Positions 1 to 6,374 of a DNA stretch of 9,195 bases are shown here, piece by piece. A program made the translations under genes and the position numbers. Each line of letters begins with the position of its first letter. Within the stretch, counting starts at the first letter, position 1. Source of the DNA: Pirellulales bacterium (lineage in GTDB: Bacteria > Planctomycetota > Planctomycetia > Pirellulales > JALHPA01); assembly GCA_022842745.1 (NCBI GenBank), contig JALHPA010000065.1:1-9195 (forward strand), in the 5' to 3' direction. A model generated the notes under the pieces. The model was not told the origin of the DNA and did not search any database. It saw only the letters and a program-made list of their open reading frames with translations.

Positions 1-1462
1 CTGGCACGTTGGAGCAATTGATGGTGAATTCGAACTTTTTGACCTGGCCATTGATTTCTTTCTCCAACACGCCGTCCCCGTCGGCGTCCTCCCAGCCGGC
101 CTCCTGCAGCAGCGTTTCCGCTTTGTCGAGGTCCTGCTTGTAAGGCGGCGGCGATTTTTTGGGCGCCATCCAGGAAGTGGGATGAAAAATGCCGTTGCAC
201 GGCTCCGTAAGGCCGTGATTGAGCTTTTGTAGCATCTCCTCGTGATTAAATGCATAAGCCAGGGCCTGTCGCACCCGCCGGTCTTGAAACAGCGGATTTT
301 TCAAATTCCAACCGAAATAGTAATACACCCATTCCAGGCCTGAGACTTTGGTGTTGGCGGCATAAAAGTCGTTCCCGTTCGTTTGATTGACCCATTGCTC
401 CGGGTTGAGCTCCAATTCGTCGATCGCGCCAGACATCAGCGCCAGACGGGCCGTGTTGTTGTCCTCGATCACCTTGAATCGAATCTGCTTGAAAAACGGC
501 TTGTCGCGCACCTGCTTACCGCCGTGCTCGAAGTACGCGTCGCGTCGTTCGAGCACGATCTCTTGACCTCGGGATCGGCTCACGATTGTGTACGGTCCGG
601 CGCACACAGGGTTGTTTTCCAGCTCGATGTGCCGGCGGCTCTTCGAGAGAGAGGGATCCTCAAGCATCGTCTTTTCATAGATGTGTTTGGGAATCAGAAG
701 AAAGTTGACGTTCCATTGGTTGGTCGCCAAAGGGCGCTTATGGAAGAAAACGACCGTGTGATCGTCGTACGCCTCGACCCACCGCAATTCCTCGGCCTGC
801 GACCGCTGGGCAATGGCCGGCACATCGGGATTCATGATCGCCCGAAACGAAAAGGCAACGTCATGGGCGGTGAACGGCGCCCCGTCCGACCAGGTCAGAT
901 CGTCGCGCAGGATGACTCTGTCGAACATTCCGTCGGAGCTGCTTTGCCAGGTCTTTACGACCTCCTTGGCCGCAAACGGCTTCATATCCCAGTCGAAACT
1001 GAAAAGCCCGATGCCGACCAGGCTGTAAAGGTCGAATTCCTCCACCGAACTGGAGAGGATGGGGTTGGTGCTTTTCACGTCTCGCCGCAAGTGCCGCACG
1101 ATGTCCGCGTTCCAATTCACCTCGCTGTCGCTTGTCGGTAGCCGCCCCAGCGAGGCGAGGATTTGCAGGTTGGTTTTCTCATTGGTGTTTCGCAGTTTAA
1201 GCGCCGCCGTCACCGGGATCGGTTGCGGTTGTTTAGCGAGGTGGCTCCGCAGAAGATCTAACCCGTCCAGCACAGGTTGATCCACCCACTTCGCCTGCCG
1301 TTCGAGATCAGCCAGCGGGGGTGGGCTAAACGGCTCGACAAGCGATTTCAGACCGCTTTGGTCGGTGTACACTTTTCCGTCCGCAGCGCGGCTCTGAGCG
1401 ACGAAACCGGGCACAATTACGACCCCCAACAGCCACAACATTCCACGAAAGCGACCAGTCAT
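1..1462 (-). CDS. Family-5 extracellular solute-binding protein (oligopeptide/dipeptide ABC transporter type), 3' end cut by the window
   Basis: This gene encodes the exported ligand-binding component of a peptide-type ABC importer (SBP_bac_5, DppA/OppA family). Its frame is open from the start to the left edge, giving 487 codons, so roughly the last 100-150 residues are missing. Residues 1-26 form a Sec signal: basic MTGRFRG, a hydrophobic core, and a likely cut after QSRA. Residues about 27-122 are an N-terminal extension not seen in classical DppA. The binding domain starts near residue 125 (DVKSTNPI). It shows the family hallmarks LRDDLTWSDGAPFTAHDVAFSF (two parts, 185-206), the LIPKHIYE segment (256-263), and RRVRQALAYAFNHEEM (395-410). 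Residues 459-467 (DADGDGVLE) are an EF-hand-like acidic loop. Two adjacent ATGs are possible; the second (1462) was chosen because a GGAAGG Shine-Dalgarno lies 7 nt upstream, against 4 nt for the ATG at 1465. The permease and ATPase genes are not in the window. The family call is secure; the substrate is not known. Confidence 0.93.
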   Translation of the reverse strand, partial: MTGRFRGMLWLLGVVIVPGFVAQSRAADGKVYTDQSGLKSLVEPFSPPPLADLERQAKWVDQPVLDGLDLLRSHLAKQPQPIPVTAALKLRNTNEKTNLQILASLGRLPTSDSEVNWNADIVRHLRRDVKSTNPILSSSVEEFDLYSLVGIGLFSFDWDMKPFAAKEVVKTWQSSSDGMFDRVILRDDLTWSDGAPFTAHDVAFSFRAIMNPDVPAIAQRSQAEELRWVEAYDDHTVVFFHKRPLATNQWNVNFLLIPKHIYEKTMLEDPSLSKSRRHIELENNPVCAGPYTIVSRSRGQEIVLERRDAYFEHGGKQVRDKPFFKQIRFKVIEDNNTARLALMSGAIDELELNPEQWVNQTNGNDFYAANTKVSGLEWVYYYFGWNLKNPLFQDRRVRQALAYAFNHEEMLQKLNHGLTEPCNGIFHPTSWMAPKKSPPPYKQDLDKAETLLQEAGWEDADGDGVLEKEINGQVKKFEFTINCSNVP

Positions 1463-1550
1463 CATGCATCCTTCCGGTTATTCGCACGCTCGAAACTGTT
1501 CATCGAGCTGGTCCAAACGCGCGGTCATCGTCCGTCTCGGCCACCGATTT

Positions 1551-1579
1551 ATGCTACCGATCGCCCTAAATCCAGGCAA
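1551..1579 (-). promoter_or_regulatory. Candidate sigma70-type promoter for the solute-binding protein gene
   Basis: Read on the minus strand, TTGCCT (1579-1574) and TAGCAT (1556-1551) are separated by exactly 17 bp. Each matches the -35 or -10 consensus at 4 of 6 positions. Initiation would fall near 1544, leaving a leader of about 80 nt before the start at 1462. Matches of this quality occur by chance in a region this size, so this is only a candidate. Confidence 0.22.
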
Positions 1580-1788
1580 CTGAGCAACTTGCCGCAAAAC
1601 CGCGGGAAGCGAATGATACCAGAATGCCGGTGCCTACTGGCGGTGCGCCGCGTCGAGGGTTCCCCACGAGCGTTCAACCGATGGGCAGGTTGCTCTTCCT
1701 GTCCGGTTGTACGCATTCCGACGGTTGTTTGGGCTTAATCGATCCACCCCAACGCCCTGCCTCGGACCGACGCTGTGTTTTGCGCAAC

Positions 1789-1794
1789 TATAAT
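1789..1794 (+). promoter_or_regulatory. Consensus -10 hexamer upstream of the TPR gene
   Basis: A perfect TATAAT lies 57 nt before the chosen ATG of the TPR gene, in an otherwise GC-rich context. No convincing -35 hexamer lies 16-18 bp upstream and the extended TG motif is absent, so the promoter would be weak or activator-dependent. Transcription starting near 1801 would exclude the TTG at 1794 as a translation start, which supports initiation at 1851. Confidence 0.35.
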
Positions 1795-1850
1795 TGAGGC
1801 AAGCGTTGGCAAGCGGCCGCGCACGATGGAGTAAGCCGGGAGGAACAATC

Positions 1851-3002
1851 ATGAATCGATGGATGCGGCGAATGGCGTTGGGGGGACCCTGGCTAGCGGC
1901 GGCGGTAGGCTTCGCCACCAGTTGGACGCTCGCCCAGCCGACCGACAGCCCCTTCCCGGATAATTCCGCAAAGAAGAGCGCCGCGACCGAAAAGGGACCG
2001 GGCGCCGTCGCACCTGGAGCCAAGGCCCCAGCGGAGTCCACCGCCGATCCGTTTGCGCCACCGCAGTCGGGCAAGTTGGACCCACCATCCGAATCCCCGT
2101 TTGTACCGTCGAACGGCTCACGCCCGGCCGCTCCTCTGCCCGGAGATTCCCCAGCGCCAGGGATGGATGAAGGCCCATTCAAAGACGAGACAACCCAGCC
2201 GGCGGAACCTGCCGTTCCTCCGTCCGACGGGGTCCCCGCCCAAGACGGATCTCAGGATGCCGCCACCTCGAGTATGGCCAAGGCGCAAGAACTGTTCGCG
2301 GCGGGAAAATACACGGAGGCGATCGCTGAACTGGAAGCCGCGGTCAAGGCCGCCCCCGACAACTACCAAGCGATCTTCATGCTCGGCGTCGCCTACCGCT
2401 ATACAGGCAGGTACGACGATTCCATTAAAGCCCTCACCCAATTGGCGAAGCTCGAGCCCGATGAACTGGGCGATATTCTCTTGCGGAGAGGCATCTCCTG
2501 GTTCTACAAGGGGGAACACGCCATCGCCCAAGCAGACTTCGAACAAGCAGCCGGTCTGAATTTCAACGATGCCCGTCCCGAGTTGTGGCGCGGTCTGGCC
2601 TTGGCCCGTCAGAACCGACTGCGGGACGCGATTTCCGCGTATTCCTCCGCGCTCCGCTACGATCCCCAGATGGTTGCCGCGCGCACCAACCGCGGGCTGG
2701 CCTATGTGGGAATCGGCGAATATGCCTTGGCCATTAACGACTTCAACGAGGCCATCCGCCAAAACCCCGAGGATCCGGCCGGGTATTACAAGCGTGGAGT
2801 GACGTTTGGCCGGCTTGGGGATTTGCGGGCCGCTCTAAACTCCTACGACGAATCCCTTCGCTTGGACCCGAAACTCGCCCTTGCGTACTTGAATCGAAGC
2901 GAAATCCACCAACGCCTGGGAAATAGCGCCAAGGCTCAGGCTGACCGCTCGCGGGCGGTAGAGCTCGATCCGCAGCTTCGGGCCACGGCCGGCGGTCGAT
3001 AA
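1851..3002 (+). CDS. Exported protein with Pro/Ala-rich linker and seven TPR repeats
   Basis: This 383-residue protein is probably periplasmic or membrane-tethered and should act as a protein-protein interaction scaffold; its partners are unknown. Residues 1-29 look like a Sec signal: basic MNRWMRRM, a hydrophobic stretch to about residue 24, and a possible cut after TLA. Residues 30-140 are a disordered linker rich in Pro, Ala, Ser and Asp, with four scattered xPF motifs (SPFP, DPFA, SPFV, GPFK). From about 141 to 379 there are seven consecutive units of about 34 residues with the TPR pattern, for example AIFMLGVAYRYTGRYDDSI and ARTNRGLAYVGIGEYALAI, each ending in a P near position 32. The frame is open from a TTG at 1794, but the ATG at 1851 has a GGGAGGA Shine-Dalgarno 6 to 7 nt upstream and places the signal peptide at the N-terminus, so it is preferred. 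No catalytic domain is visible. Confidence 0.93.
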   Translation: MNRWMRRMALGGPWLAAAVGFATSWTLAQPTDSPFPDNSAKKSAATEKGPGAVAPGAKAPAESTADPFAPPQSGKLDPPSESPFVPSNGSRPAAPLPGDSPAPGMDEGPFKDETTQPAEPAVPPSDGVPAQDGSQDAATSSMAKAQELFAAGKYTEAIAELEAAVKAAPDNYQAIFMLGVAYRYTGRYDDSIKALTQLAKLEPDELGDILLRRGISWFYKGEHAIAQADFEQAAGLNFNDARPELWRGLALARQNRLRDAISAYSSALRYDPQMVAARTNRGLAYVGIGEYALAINDFNEAIRQNPEDPAGYYKRGVTFGRLGDLRAALNSYDESLRLDPKLALAYLNRSEIHQRLGNSAKAQADRSRAVELDPQLRATAGGR

Positions 3003-3007
3003 TTGGG

Positions 3008-3064
3008 GTGTACACGCTCTCGAACGGGATCGCGCAAAATCCTGTTGACGGCTGACTTCGAGAG
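3008..3064. repeat. Nested inverted repeats between the TPR gene and the small convergent gene
   Basis: CTCTCGAA (3017-3024) is perfectly complementary to TTCGAGAG (3057-3064), enclosing 32 nt that contain a smaller GGAT/ATCC pairing (3027-3030 with 3039-3042). An 8-bp palindrome GTGTACAC lies just outside at 3008-3015. The position between converging genes suits a bidirectional transcription end, but there is no T tract on either strand, so it is not a classical intrinsic terminator. Confidence 0.35.
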
Positions 3065-3079
3065 ACATCGGGACTCCGT

Positions 3080-3331
3080 TTAGGCCGGCTTGACGCTGGC
3101 GTTGCGGATCTCCTCCAAGGACTTGCCCAATCTCTTTCTGGCGGGTTGGCCGGCCTGTGCAAGAGCGGGTCTCGCTTCGGTGTCCCAGGCAATGCCCTGC
3201 TGCCAGGTGGCTGCGAGTTGCGGGCCGAGGTCCTCGGTTGCGGAGCGGTCGCCCAACTGGGTTACGGCGTCCGAAAAGCCAAGCAACACCGCCCGACGTA
3301 CGCCCTCACGAATCCAAGCGAAGAAACCCAT
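3080..3331 (-). CDS. Small hypothetical protein, 83 residues
   Basis: I do not recognise this protein. It begins MGFFAWIREGVRRAVLLGFS, which would form an amphipathic helix with aromatic residues and arginines. A polar, Ala/Gln/Glu-rich remainder ends in a basic segment (ARKRLGKSLEEIR, 64-76). There is no signal peptide, no complete membrane span and no cysteine. The frame is open further upstream (ATG at 3355), but the ATG at 3331 has AGAGGTG 5 nt in front of it and is the better start. It is convergent with the TPR gene and stands alone. A plus-strand frame over the same bases (from 3090) has a less protein-like composition (many Ser, Pro, Cys and Trp residues) and no ribosome binding site. 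The N-terminal helix could make it a peripheral membrane or protein-binding peptide, but that is a guess. Confidence 0.6.
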   Translation of the reverse strand: MGFFAWIREGVRRAVLLGFSDAVTQLGDRSATEDLGPQLAATWQQGIAWDTEARPALAQAGQPARKRLGKSLEEIRNASVKPA

Positions 3332-3683
3332 TGAAGCACCTCTTGAATAGCTCATTTCCCGGTCACGTTGTGGCGCTGGCCGTCACGACTCTCCATCGGA
3401 GTCGCGATCGCGCCCCTGCCGATCCTGATGGTTGGTCAAACCGAGCGGGATAGTACCTGAGCAACCGGCACTTTCCCAATACCGATTGATTGGCCAGAAT
3501 GACGCTTGCAGCGAGGCGATCCGCCGAGCAGGCTTCCCCATGTTGCCTGCCTTCGGCCGACCCGATACACTCAAGGCGTTCGGTTGGCTGGGCCTTAATC
3601 ACGCGGCGCGTGGTAGGGGCCAGGTTCAAGCGTTGCCGGCAATCCATCGCAAATCCTTGTATCGCAAGGCCCTATGCGATCAC
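3332..3683. other. Gene-free stretch upstream of tRNA-His
   Basis: About 350 bases hold no convincing gene. The frames that cross it are rich in Arg, Ser and Cys, lack ribosome binding sites, and one runs into the tRNA. Visible structure is limited: a 6-bp stem CGACTC/GAGTCG (3386-3391 with 3399-3404), a weak minus-strand promoter candidate (TTGGGA at 3479-3474, 18 bp, TACTAT at 3455-3450) that could serve the small gene, and the repeat cluster immediately before the tRNA listed separately. No known non-coding RNA was recognised. Confidence 0.55.
3633..3680. repeat. Palindrome and ATCGCA repeat cluster just upstream of tRNA-His
   Basis: Four short elements lie within 48 bases: the perfect 10-bp palindrome TTGCCGGCAA (3633-3642), direct copies of ATCGCAA (3646-3652 and 3661-3667), and an inverted copy TGCGAT (3675-3680). 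The last copy could pair with the second, giving a 6-bp stem with an 8-nt loop that ends 3 nt before the tRNA. The cluster occupies the position expected for the tRNA promoter, but no good -10 hexamer is visible. Confidence 0.4.
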
Positions 3684-3758
3684 GGTGGCTATAGCTCAAT
3701 TGGTTAGAGCGCCAGATTGTGGCTCTGGAGGTTACCGGTTCGATCCCGGCTAGCCACC
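3684..3758 (+). tRNA. tRNA-His (anticodon GTG)
   Basis: The full cloverleaf can be folded by eye. The acceptor arms are GTGGCTA (3685-3691) and TAGCCAC (3751-3757). The D stem is GCTC/GAGC. The anticodon stem CCAGA/TCTGG encloses the loop TTGTGGC, with anticodon GTG at 3719-3721. The variable loop is AGGTT, and the T arm is ACCGG-TTCGATC-CCGGC. The extra G at 3684 faces the discriminator C at 3758; this is the G-1:C73 identity pair that defines histidine tRNA and is used by HisRS. The outermost T-stem pair (3734/3750) is an A-C mismatch. CCA is not encoded (CTC follows), so it must be added by a nucleotidyltransferase. The gene is on the same strand as proS but separated from it by a terminator. 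Confidence 0.97.
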
Positions 3759-3763
3759 CTCCC

Positions 3764-3782
3764 CAGGCTGTTGTTCAGCCTG
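3764..3782 (+). other. Short hairpin directly after tRNA-His
   Basis: CAGGCTG (3764-3770) and CAGCCTG (3776-3782) form a perfect 7-bp stem around a TTGTT loop, starting 5 nt after the tRNA's last base. No T tract follows, so it is unlikely to terminate transcription alone. It may shape the 3' trailer for tRNA processing, or act with the larger hairpin downstream. Confidence 0.5.
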
Positions 3783-3793
3783 TATCGGCAAAC

Positions 3794-3842
3794 GCCCGCC
3801 GTCTCGGAAATTCGATACCGGGACGGCGGGCTTGTTTTGTTG
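3794..3842 (+). terminator. Intrinsic terminator of the tRNA-His transcript
   Basis: The arms at 3794-3807 (starting GCCCGCCGTC) and 3818-3831 (ending GACGGCGGGC) pair over 14 bp with one G-T wobble, around a 10-nt loop. The stem is followed at once by TTGTTTTGTTG. A GC-rich stem with a T-rich tail is the classical Rho-independent form. It ends tRNA-His transcription 65 bp before proS, so proS should have its own promoter or depend on read-through. The minus strand has only a short T run beside the stem. Confidence 0.88.
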
Positions 3843-3906
3843 TATGACTTGGGGATATCGTGCCGCGCAGGAAGGGTGACCCAGTAATCGAGGAGCATGG
3901 ATTTCG

Positions 3907-5442
3907 ATGGCCAAGGCGGCGAAAAACGCGATCAGCCCGACCCGTGAGGAAGACTATCCGGAGTGGTACCAGCAGGTCATTCGCGCGGCGGATCTGGCCG
4001 AGGTCTCCCCGGTGCGGGGGTGCATGGTGATCAAGCCGTGGGGCTACGCGCTGTGGGAGAACATCCAGCGCGGGTTGGATCGGATGTTCAAGGAGACGGG
4101 GCATCAAAATGCCTACTTTCCGCTGTTCATTCCGCTCAGCTATTTGGAAAAAGAGGCATCCCACGTCGAGGGTTTCGCCAAAGAGTGCGCCGTGGTCACG
4201 CACCACCGCCTGGAGGCGGACGGGCAGGGGGGATTGCGACCGACGGGGCCGCTGGAAGAGCCGTTGATCGTGCGGCCGACCAGCGAGACGATTATCGGCG
4301 CGATGTATGCCAAGTGGGTGCAGTCGTACCGCGATTTGCCGATCCTGATCAATCAATGGGCGAATGTCGTGAGGTGGGAATTGCGGACGCGGATGTTTCT
4401 CCGCACGACCGAATTCCTTTGGCAGGAAGGTCACACGGCCCATGCTTCCGAACGGGAGGCAGTGGAAGAGACCCTCCGCATGCTCGATGTCTACGCCACG
4501 TTTGCCCAGGAGCATATGGCGCTGCCGGTGATCAAGGGAGAGAAGACCGCCGGCGAGCGGTTTCCTGGGGCGGTGAACACCTACAGCATCGAAGCGATGA
4601 TGCAAGACCGTAAAGCGCTGCAAGCGGGAACTTCGCACTTTCTCGGGCAAAACTTCAGCCATGCGCAAGAGATCAAGTTTCTCAGTTCCGAGGGGCGGGA
4701 GGAATTCGCCTGGACGACCTCGTGGGGCGTCAGCACGCGGTTAATTGGGGCGCTAATCATGGCCCATAGCGACGATGATGGTCTGGTTCTGCCCCCGCGA
4801 CTGGCCCCGGCGCAGATCGTGCTGCTGCCGATCTATCGAAACGACGAGGAACGGAGCTTAGTGTTGGGTTTTTGCAAGGGCCTGGAGGCGGAGCTGCGCG
4901 GAATCGCGTTCGCCGGCGAGCCGTTGCGCGTGCAAATCGACGACCGCGATTTGCGCGGCGGAGAAAAGACTTGGCAACATGTGAAAAAGGGGGTGCCGGT
5001 GCGGCTGGAGATCGGACCCCGCGATGTGGCGGCCAGCTCGGTATTCATGGCTCGCAGGGACAAGCCGCCGACCGAAAAAGCATCGATTCCCAAGGCGGAG
5101 TTCGTGAGCGGCGCGGCGTCGTTGCTGGCGGATATCCAAGCCAGATTGTTCGAACGGGCCAGGCAGTTCCGCGACGCGAATACCCGAACGATTCTCGACC
5201 CGCGGGAATTTGTTGAGTACTTCACCCCGCGAAACGAGGATCGGCCAGAAATGCACGGCGGCTTCGCTCTGTGCCCCTGGACTGACTCTCCACAAGCGCA
5301 GGAGTTATTGGCCAGGTTGAAGGTCACCGTACGCTGCTTGCCGCTGGCCGATCAGATTCCGGACGGGACGCCTGTGGGTGGCAAGTGTATCTTCACCGGA
5401 CAACCGAGCGAGAGCGTGGCGATCTTCGCCAAGGCCTATTAG
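3907..5442 (+). CDS. proS: Prolyl-tRNA synthetase, archaeal/eukaryotic type (ProS type 3)
   Basis: This cytoplasmic class IIa synthetase charges tRNA-Pro with proline using ATP. At 511 residues it has the short ProRS architecture without the editing insertion of the E. coli type. Motif 1 lies at about 38-77 (GCMVIKPWGYALWENI). The proline-binding loop RPTSE is at 123-127. Motif 2 is at 157-180, with TTEFLWQEGHTAHAS. GERFPGAVNTY is at 216-226 and motif 3 at 274-300 (GVSTRLIGALIMAHSDDDG). The anticodon-binding domain starts near 300 and the C-terminal domain near 405, ending in the typical FAKAY with a terminal Tyr. The C-terminal domain is zinc-binding in Thermus and archaea; here three of the four expected Cys are replaced (Thr459, Ala464 and Thr497, with only Cys494 kept), so it probably binds no zinc. 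The start at 3907 has AGGAG 11 nt upstream, somewhat far; an out-of-frame ATG at 3897 is not used. The gene converges on the amidohydrolase gene. Confidence 0.97.
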   Translation: MAKAAKNAISPTREEDYPEWYQQVIRAADLAEVSPVRGCMVIKPWGYALWENIQRGLDRMFKETGHQNAYFPLFIPLSYLEKEASHVEGFAKECAVVTHHRLEADGQGGLRPTGPLEEPLIVRPTSETIIGAMYAKWVQSYRDLPILINQWANVVRWELRTRMFLRTTEFLWQEGHTAHASEREAVEETLRMLDVYATFAQEHMALPVIKGEKTAGERFPGAVNTYSIEAMMQDRKALQAGTSHFLGQNFSHAQEIKFLSSEGREEFAWTTSWGVSTRLIGALIMAHSDDDGLVLPPRLAPAQIVLLPIYRNDEERSLVLGFCKGLEAELRGIAFAGEPLRVQIDDRDLRGGEKTWQHVKKGVPVRLEIGPRDVAASSVFMARRDKPPTEKASIPKAEFVSGAASLLADIQARLFERARQFRDANTRTILDPREFVEYFTPRNEDRPEMHGGFALCPWTDSPQAQELLARLKVTVRCLPLADQIPDGTPVGGKCIFTGQPSESVAIFAKAY

Positions 5443-5462
5443 GCAGTAGGTTGGGACTGCCT
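5441..5462. terminator. Hairpin at the proS stop codon, between convergent genes
   Basis: AGGCAGT (5441-5447) and ACTGCCT (5456-5462) form a perfect 7-bp stem with an 8-nt loop. The first two bases of the stem are the last two of the proS TAG stop. GC-rich partial palindromes follow (GGCGC/GCGCC, and CCGGCCGG at 5482-5489). There is no good T run on the plus strand apart from a short TTTT at 5496-5499. It may help end transcription from both convergent genes, but it is not a strong intrinsic terminator. Confidence 0.35.
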
Positions 5463-5497
5463 GGCGCCGCGCCGTTGTGCGCCGGCCGGGCGACATT

Positions 5498-6355
5498 TTA
5501 CTCGGGCTCTGTTTCCAATCGATAGAAAGTCGCCGCATTCTCGCCAAAGACCAGAGCCTGCTCGGCGTGGGAGAGGCCGATTAGAGTCGAATCAAGGGCC
5601 TCGATCACCTGCCTGTACGAACCCGCGAGCAGGCAGACGGGCCAGTCGCTGCCGAACATCACGCGATCGGCGTGGAAGCAGGCGAGCACATGGTCGACAT
5701 AGGGCTTTAGGTCGTCGCACGTCCATTGTCGCGGATCGGCCTCGGTAATCATGCCCGACAATTTGCAGGTCACGTTCGGGCAGTGGGCCAGTTCGCGGAT
5801 GCCTGCCTCCCATTCTCCGCCGTCGTGCGACCAGCCGCGACGGGCGGCAATCGGGGGTTTGGCGATGTGGTCCACGACCAGCCGCAAGTCCGGATGACGG
5901 CGGGCGGTCTCGATCGCCGCCGCCAGGTGCCGGGGGCGGAGGAGCAAATCAAACGCCAGCTCTCGATCCGCCAGTACTGCCAGTCCCTGTTGCACTGCCT
6001 CGCTCTCCAGCCAGGCCGAGTCGGGATCGTCCTGAAAATTGTGCCGCACGCCGACTAGTTTTCCGGCCGCCGCCAGACGATCGAGCGAGGCCGCCAATTC
6101 TTTGGCCGCCAGATCGGTCCAACCGACCACGCCCAACAAGCGTTCTTCCGCCTTCGCTAGTTCAAGGAACCACTCGGTCTCGGCCAGCGAATGGATCGTC
6201 TGGACCAAGATGCTGCCGTCTAGGCGGTGCTCGGTAAGCAAAGGGACCAAGTCCCCTGGACCAAAGTCCCGCTCCAGCGCGGGGGTAGCCGGACCGATCC
6301 AGGGATATTTGAAGCGGCCTGGTTGCCAGAAGTGATGGTGGGCATCGATGCGCAT
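5498..6355 (-). CDS. Amidohydrolase-family (COG3618) hydrolase, likely sugar lactonase
   Basis: This 285-residue TIM-barrel protein belongs to the amidohydrolase-2 family, in the COG3618 group that includes L-fuconolactonase, L-rhamnonolactonase and 2-pyrone-4,6-dicarboxylate lactonase. Visible motifs are DAHHHFW (4-10, metal-binding DxHxH type), YPWI (17-20), VGVRHNFQDDPD (101-112), VVDHIAKP (160-167), CKLSGMITEAD (197-207) and FGSDWPVCLL (234-243, with the conserved Asp237). The frame is open upstream to 6430, but that extension is Arg-rich and runs over the end of nagA. The ATG at 6355 puts the metal motif at the N-terminus as in homologues and leaves a 19-bp gap after nagA, with only a weak GGAA-like ribosome site. 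It is the last gene of the nagB-nagA run and probably co-transcribed. The likely activity is opening a sugar lactone to its aldonic acid; the exact substrate cannot be read from the sequence. Confidence 0.92.
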   Translation of the reverse strand: MRIDAHHHFWQPGRFKYPWIGPATPALERDFGPGDLVPLLTEHRLDGSILVQTIHSLAETEWFLELAKAEERLLGVVGWTDLAAKELAASLDRLAAAGKLVGVRHNFQDDPDSAWLESEAVQQGLAVLADRELAFDLLLRPRHLAAAIETARRHPDLRLVVDHIAKPPIAARRGWSHDGGEWEAGIRELAHCPNVTCKLSGMITEADPRQWTCDDLKPYVDHVLACFHADRVMFGSDWPVCLLAGSYRQVIEALDSTLIGLSHAEQALVFGENAATFYRLETEPE

Positions 6356-6374
6356 GCGTCTTTTCCAACGGCGA

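Larger units (their letters stand above)
1463..1850. other. Divergent intergenic region between the solute-binding protein and TPR genes
   Basis: This stretch of about 390 bases separates two divergently transcribed genes and should carry both promoters. Open frames that cross it (on plus from about 1277, on minus from about 2182) have no recognisable protein character and look like shadows. I see no tRNA, no long inverted repeat and no clear operator. The only supportable signals are the two candidate promoters and the two ribosome binding sites described in the neighbouring entries. Confidence 0.6.

Noticed and set aside
383..1141. Plus-strand open frame of 252 codons opposite the solute-binding protein gene
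   Set aside because: It is the antisense of a strongly supported coding frame, has no recognisable domain, and is the kind of long opposite frame expected in GC-rich coding DNA.
1794..1850. TTG start that would lengthen the TPR protein by 19 residues
   Set aside because: The extension would precede the signal peptide, the TTG overlaps the TATAAT hexamer, and the ATG at 1851 has a strong Shine-Dalgarno sequence.
1634..2182. Minus-strand open frame of 182 codons over the TPR gene start
   Set aside because: It is a Gly/Ala/Pro-rich shadow of the Pro/Ala-rich linker of the TPR protein, with no ribosome binding site.
3633..3680. Possible CRISPR-like or mobile-element repeats before the tRNA
   Set aside because: Repeat units are only 6-7 bp, with two direct copies and one inverted copy; there is no spacer regularity, cas gene, integrase or transposase.
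3363..3707. Short frames on both strands in the gene-free stretch before tRNA-His
   Set aside because: No ribosome binding sites, unbalanced composition rich in Arg, Ser and Cys, and one frame runs into the tRNA.
3775..4668. Minus-strand open frame of 297 codons over the tRNA terminator and the start of proS
   Set aside because: It covers an intrinsic terminator and the conserved proS N-terminus; its product is Arg/His/Pro-rich with no family resemblance.
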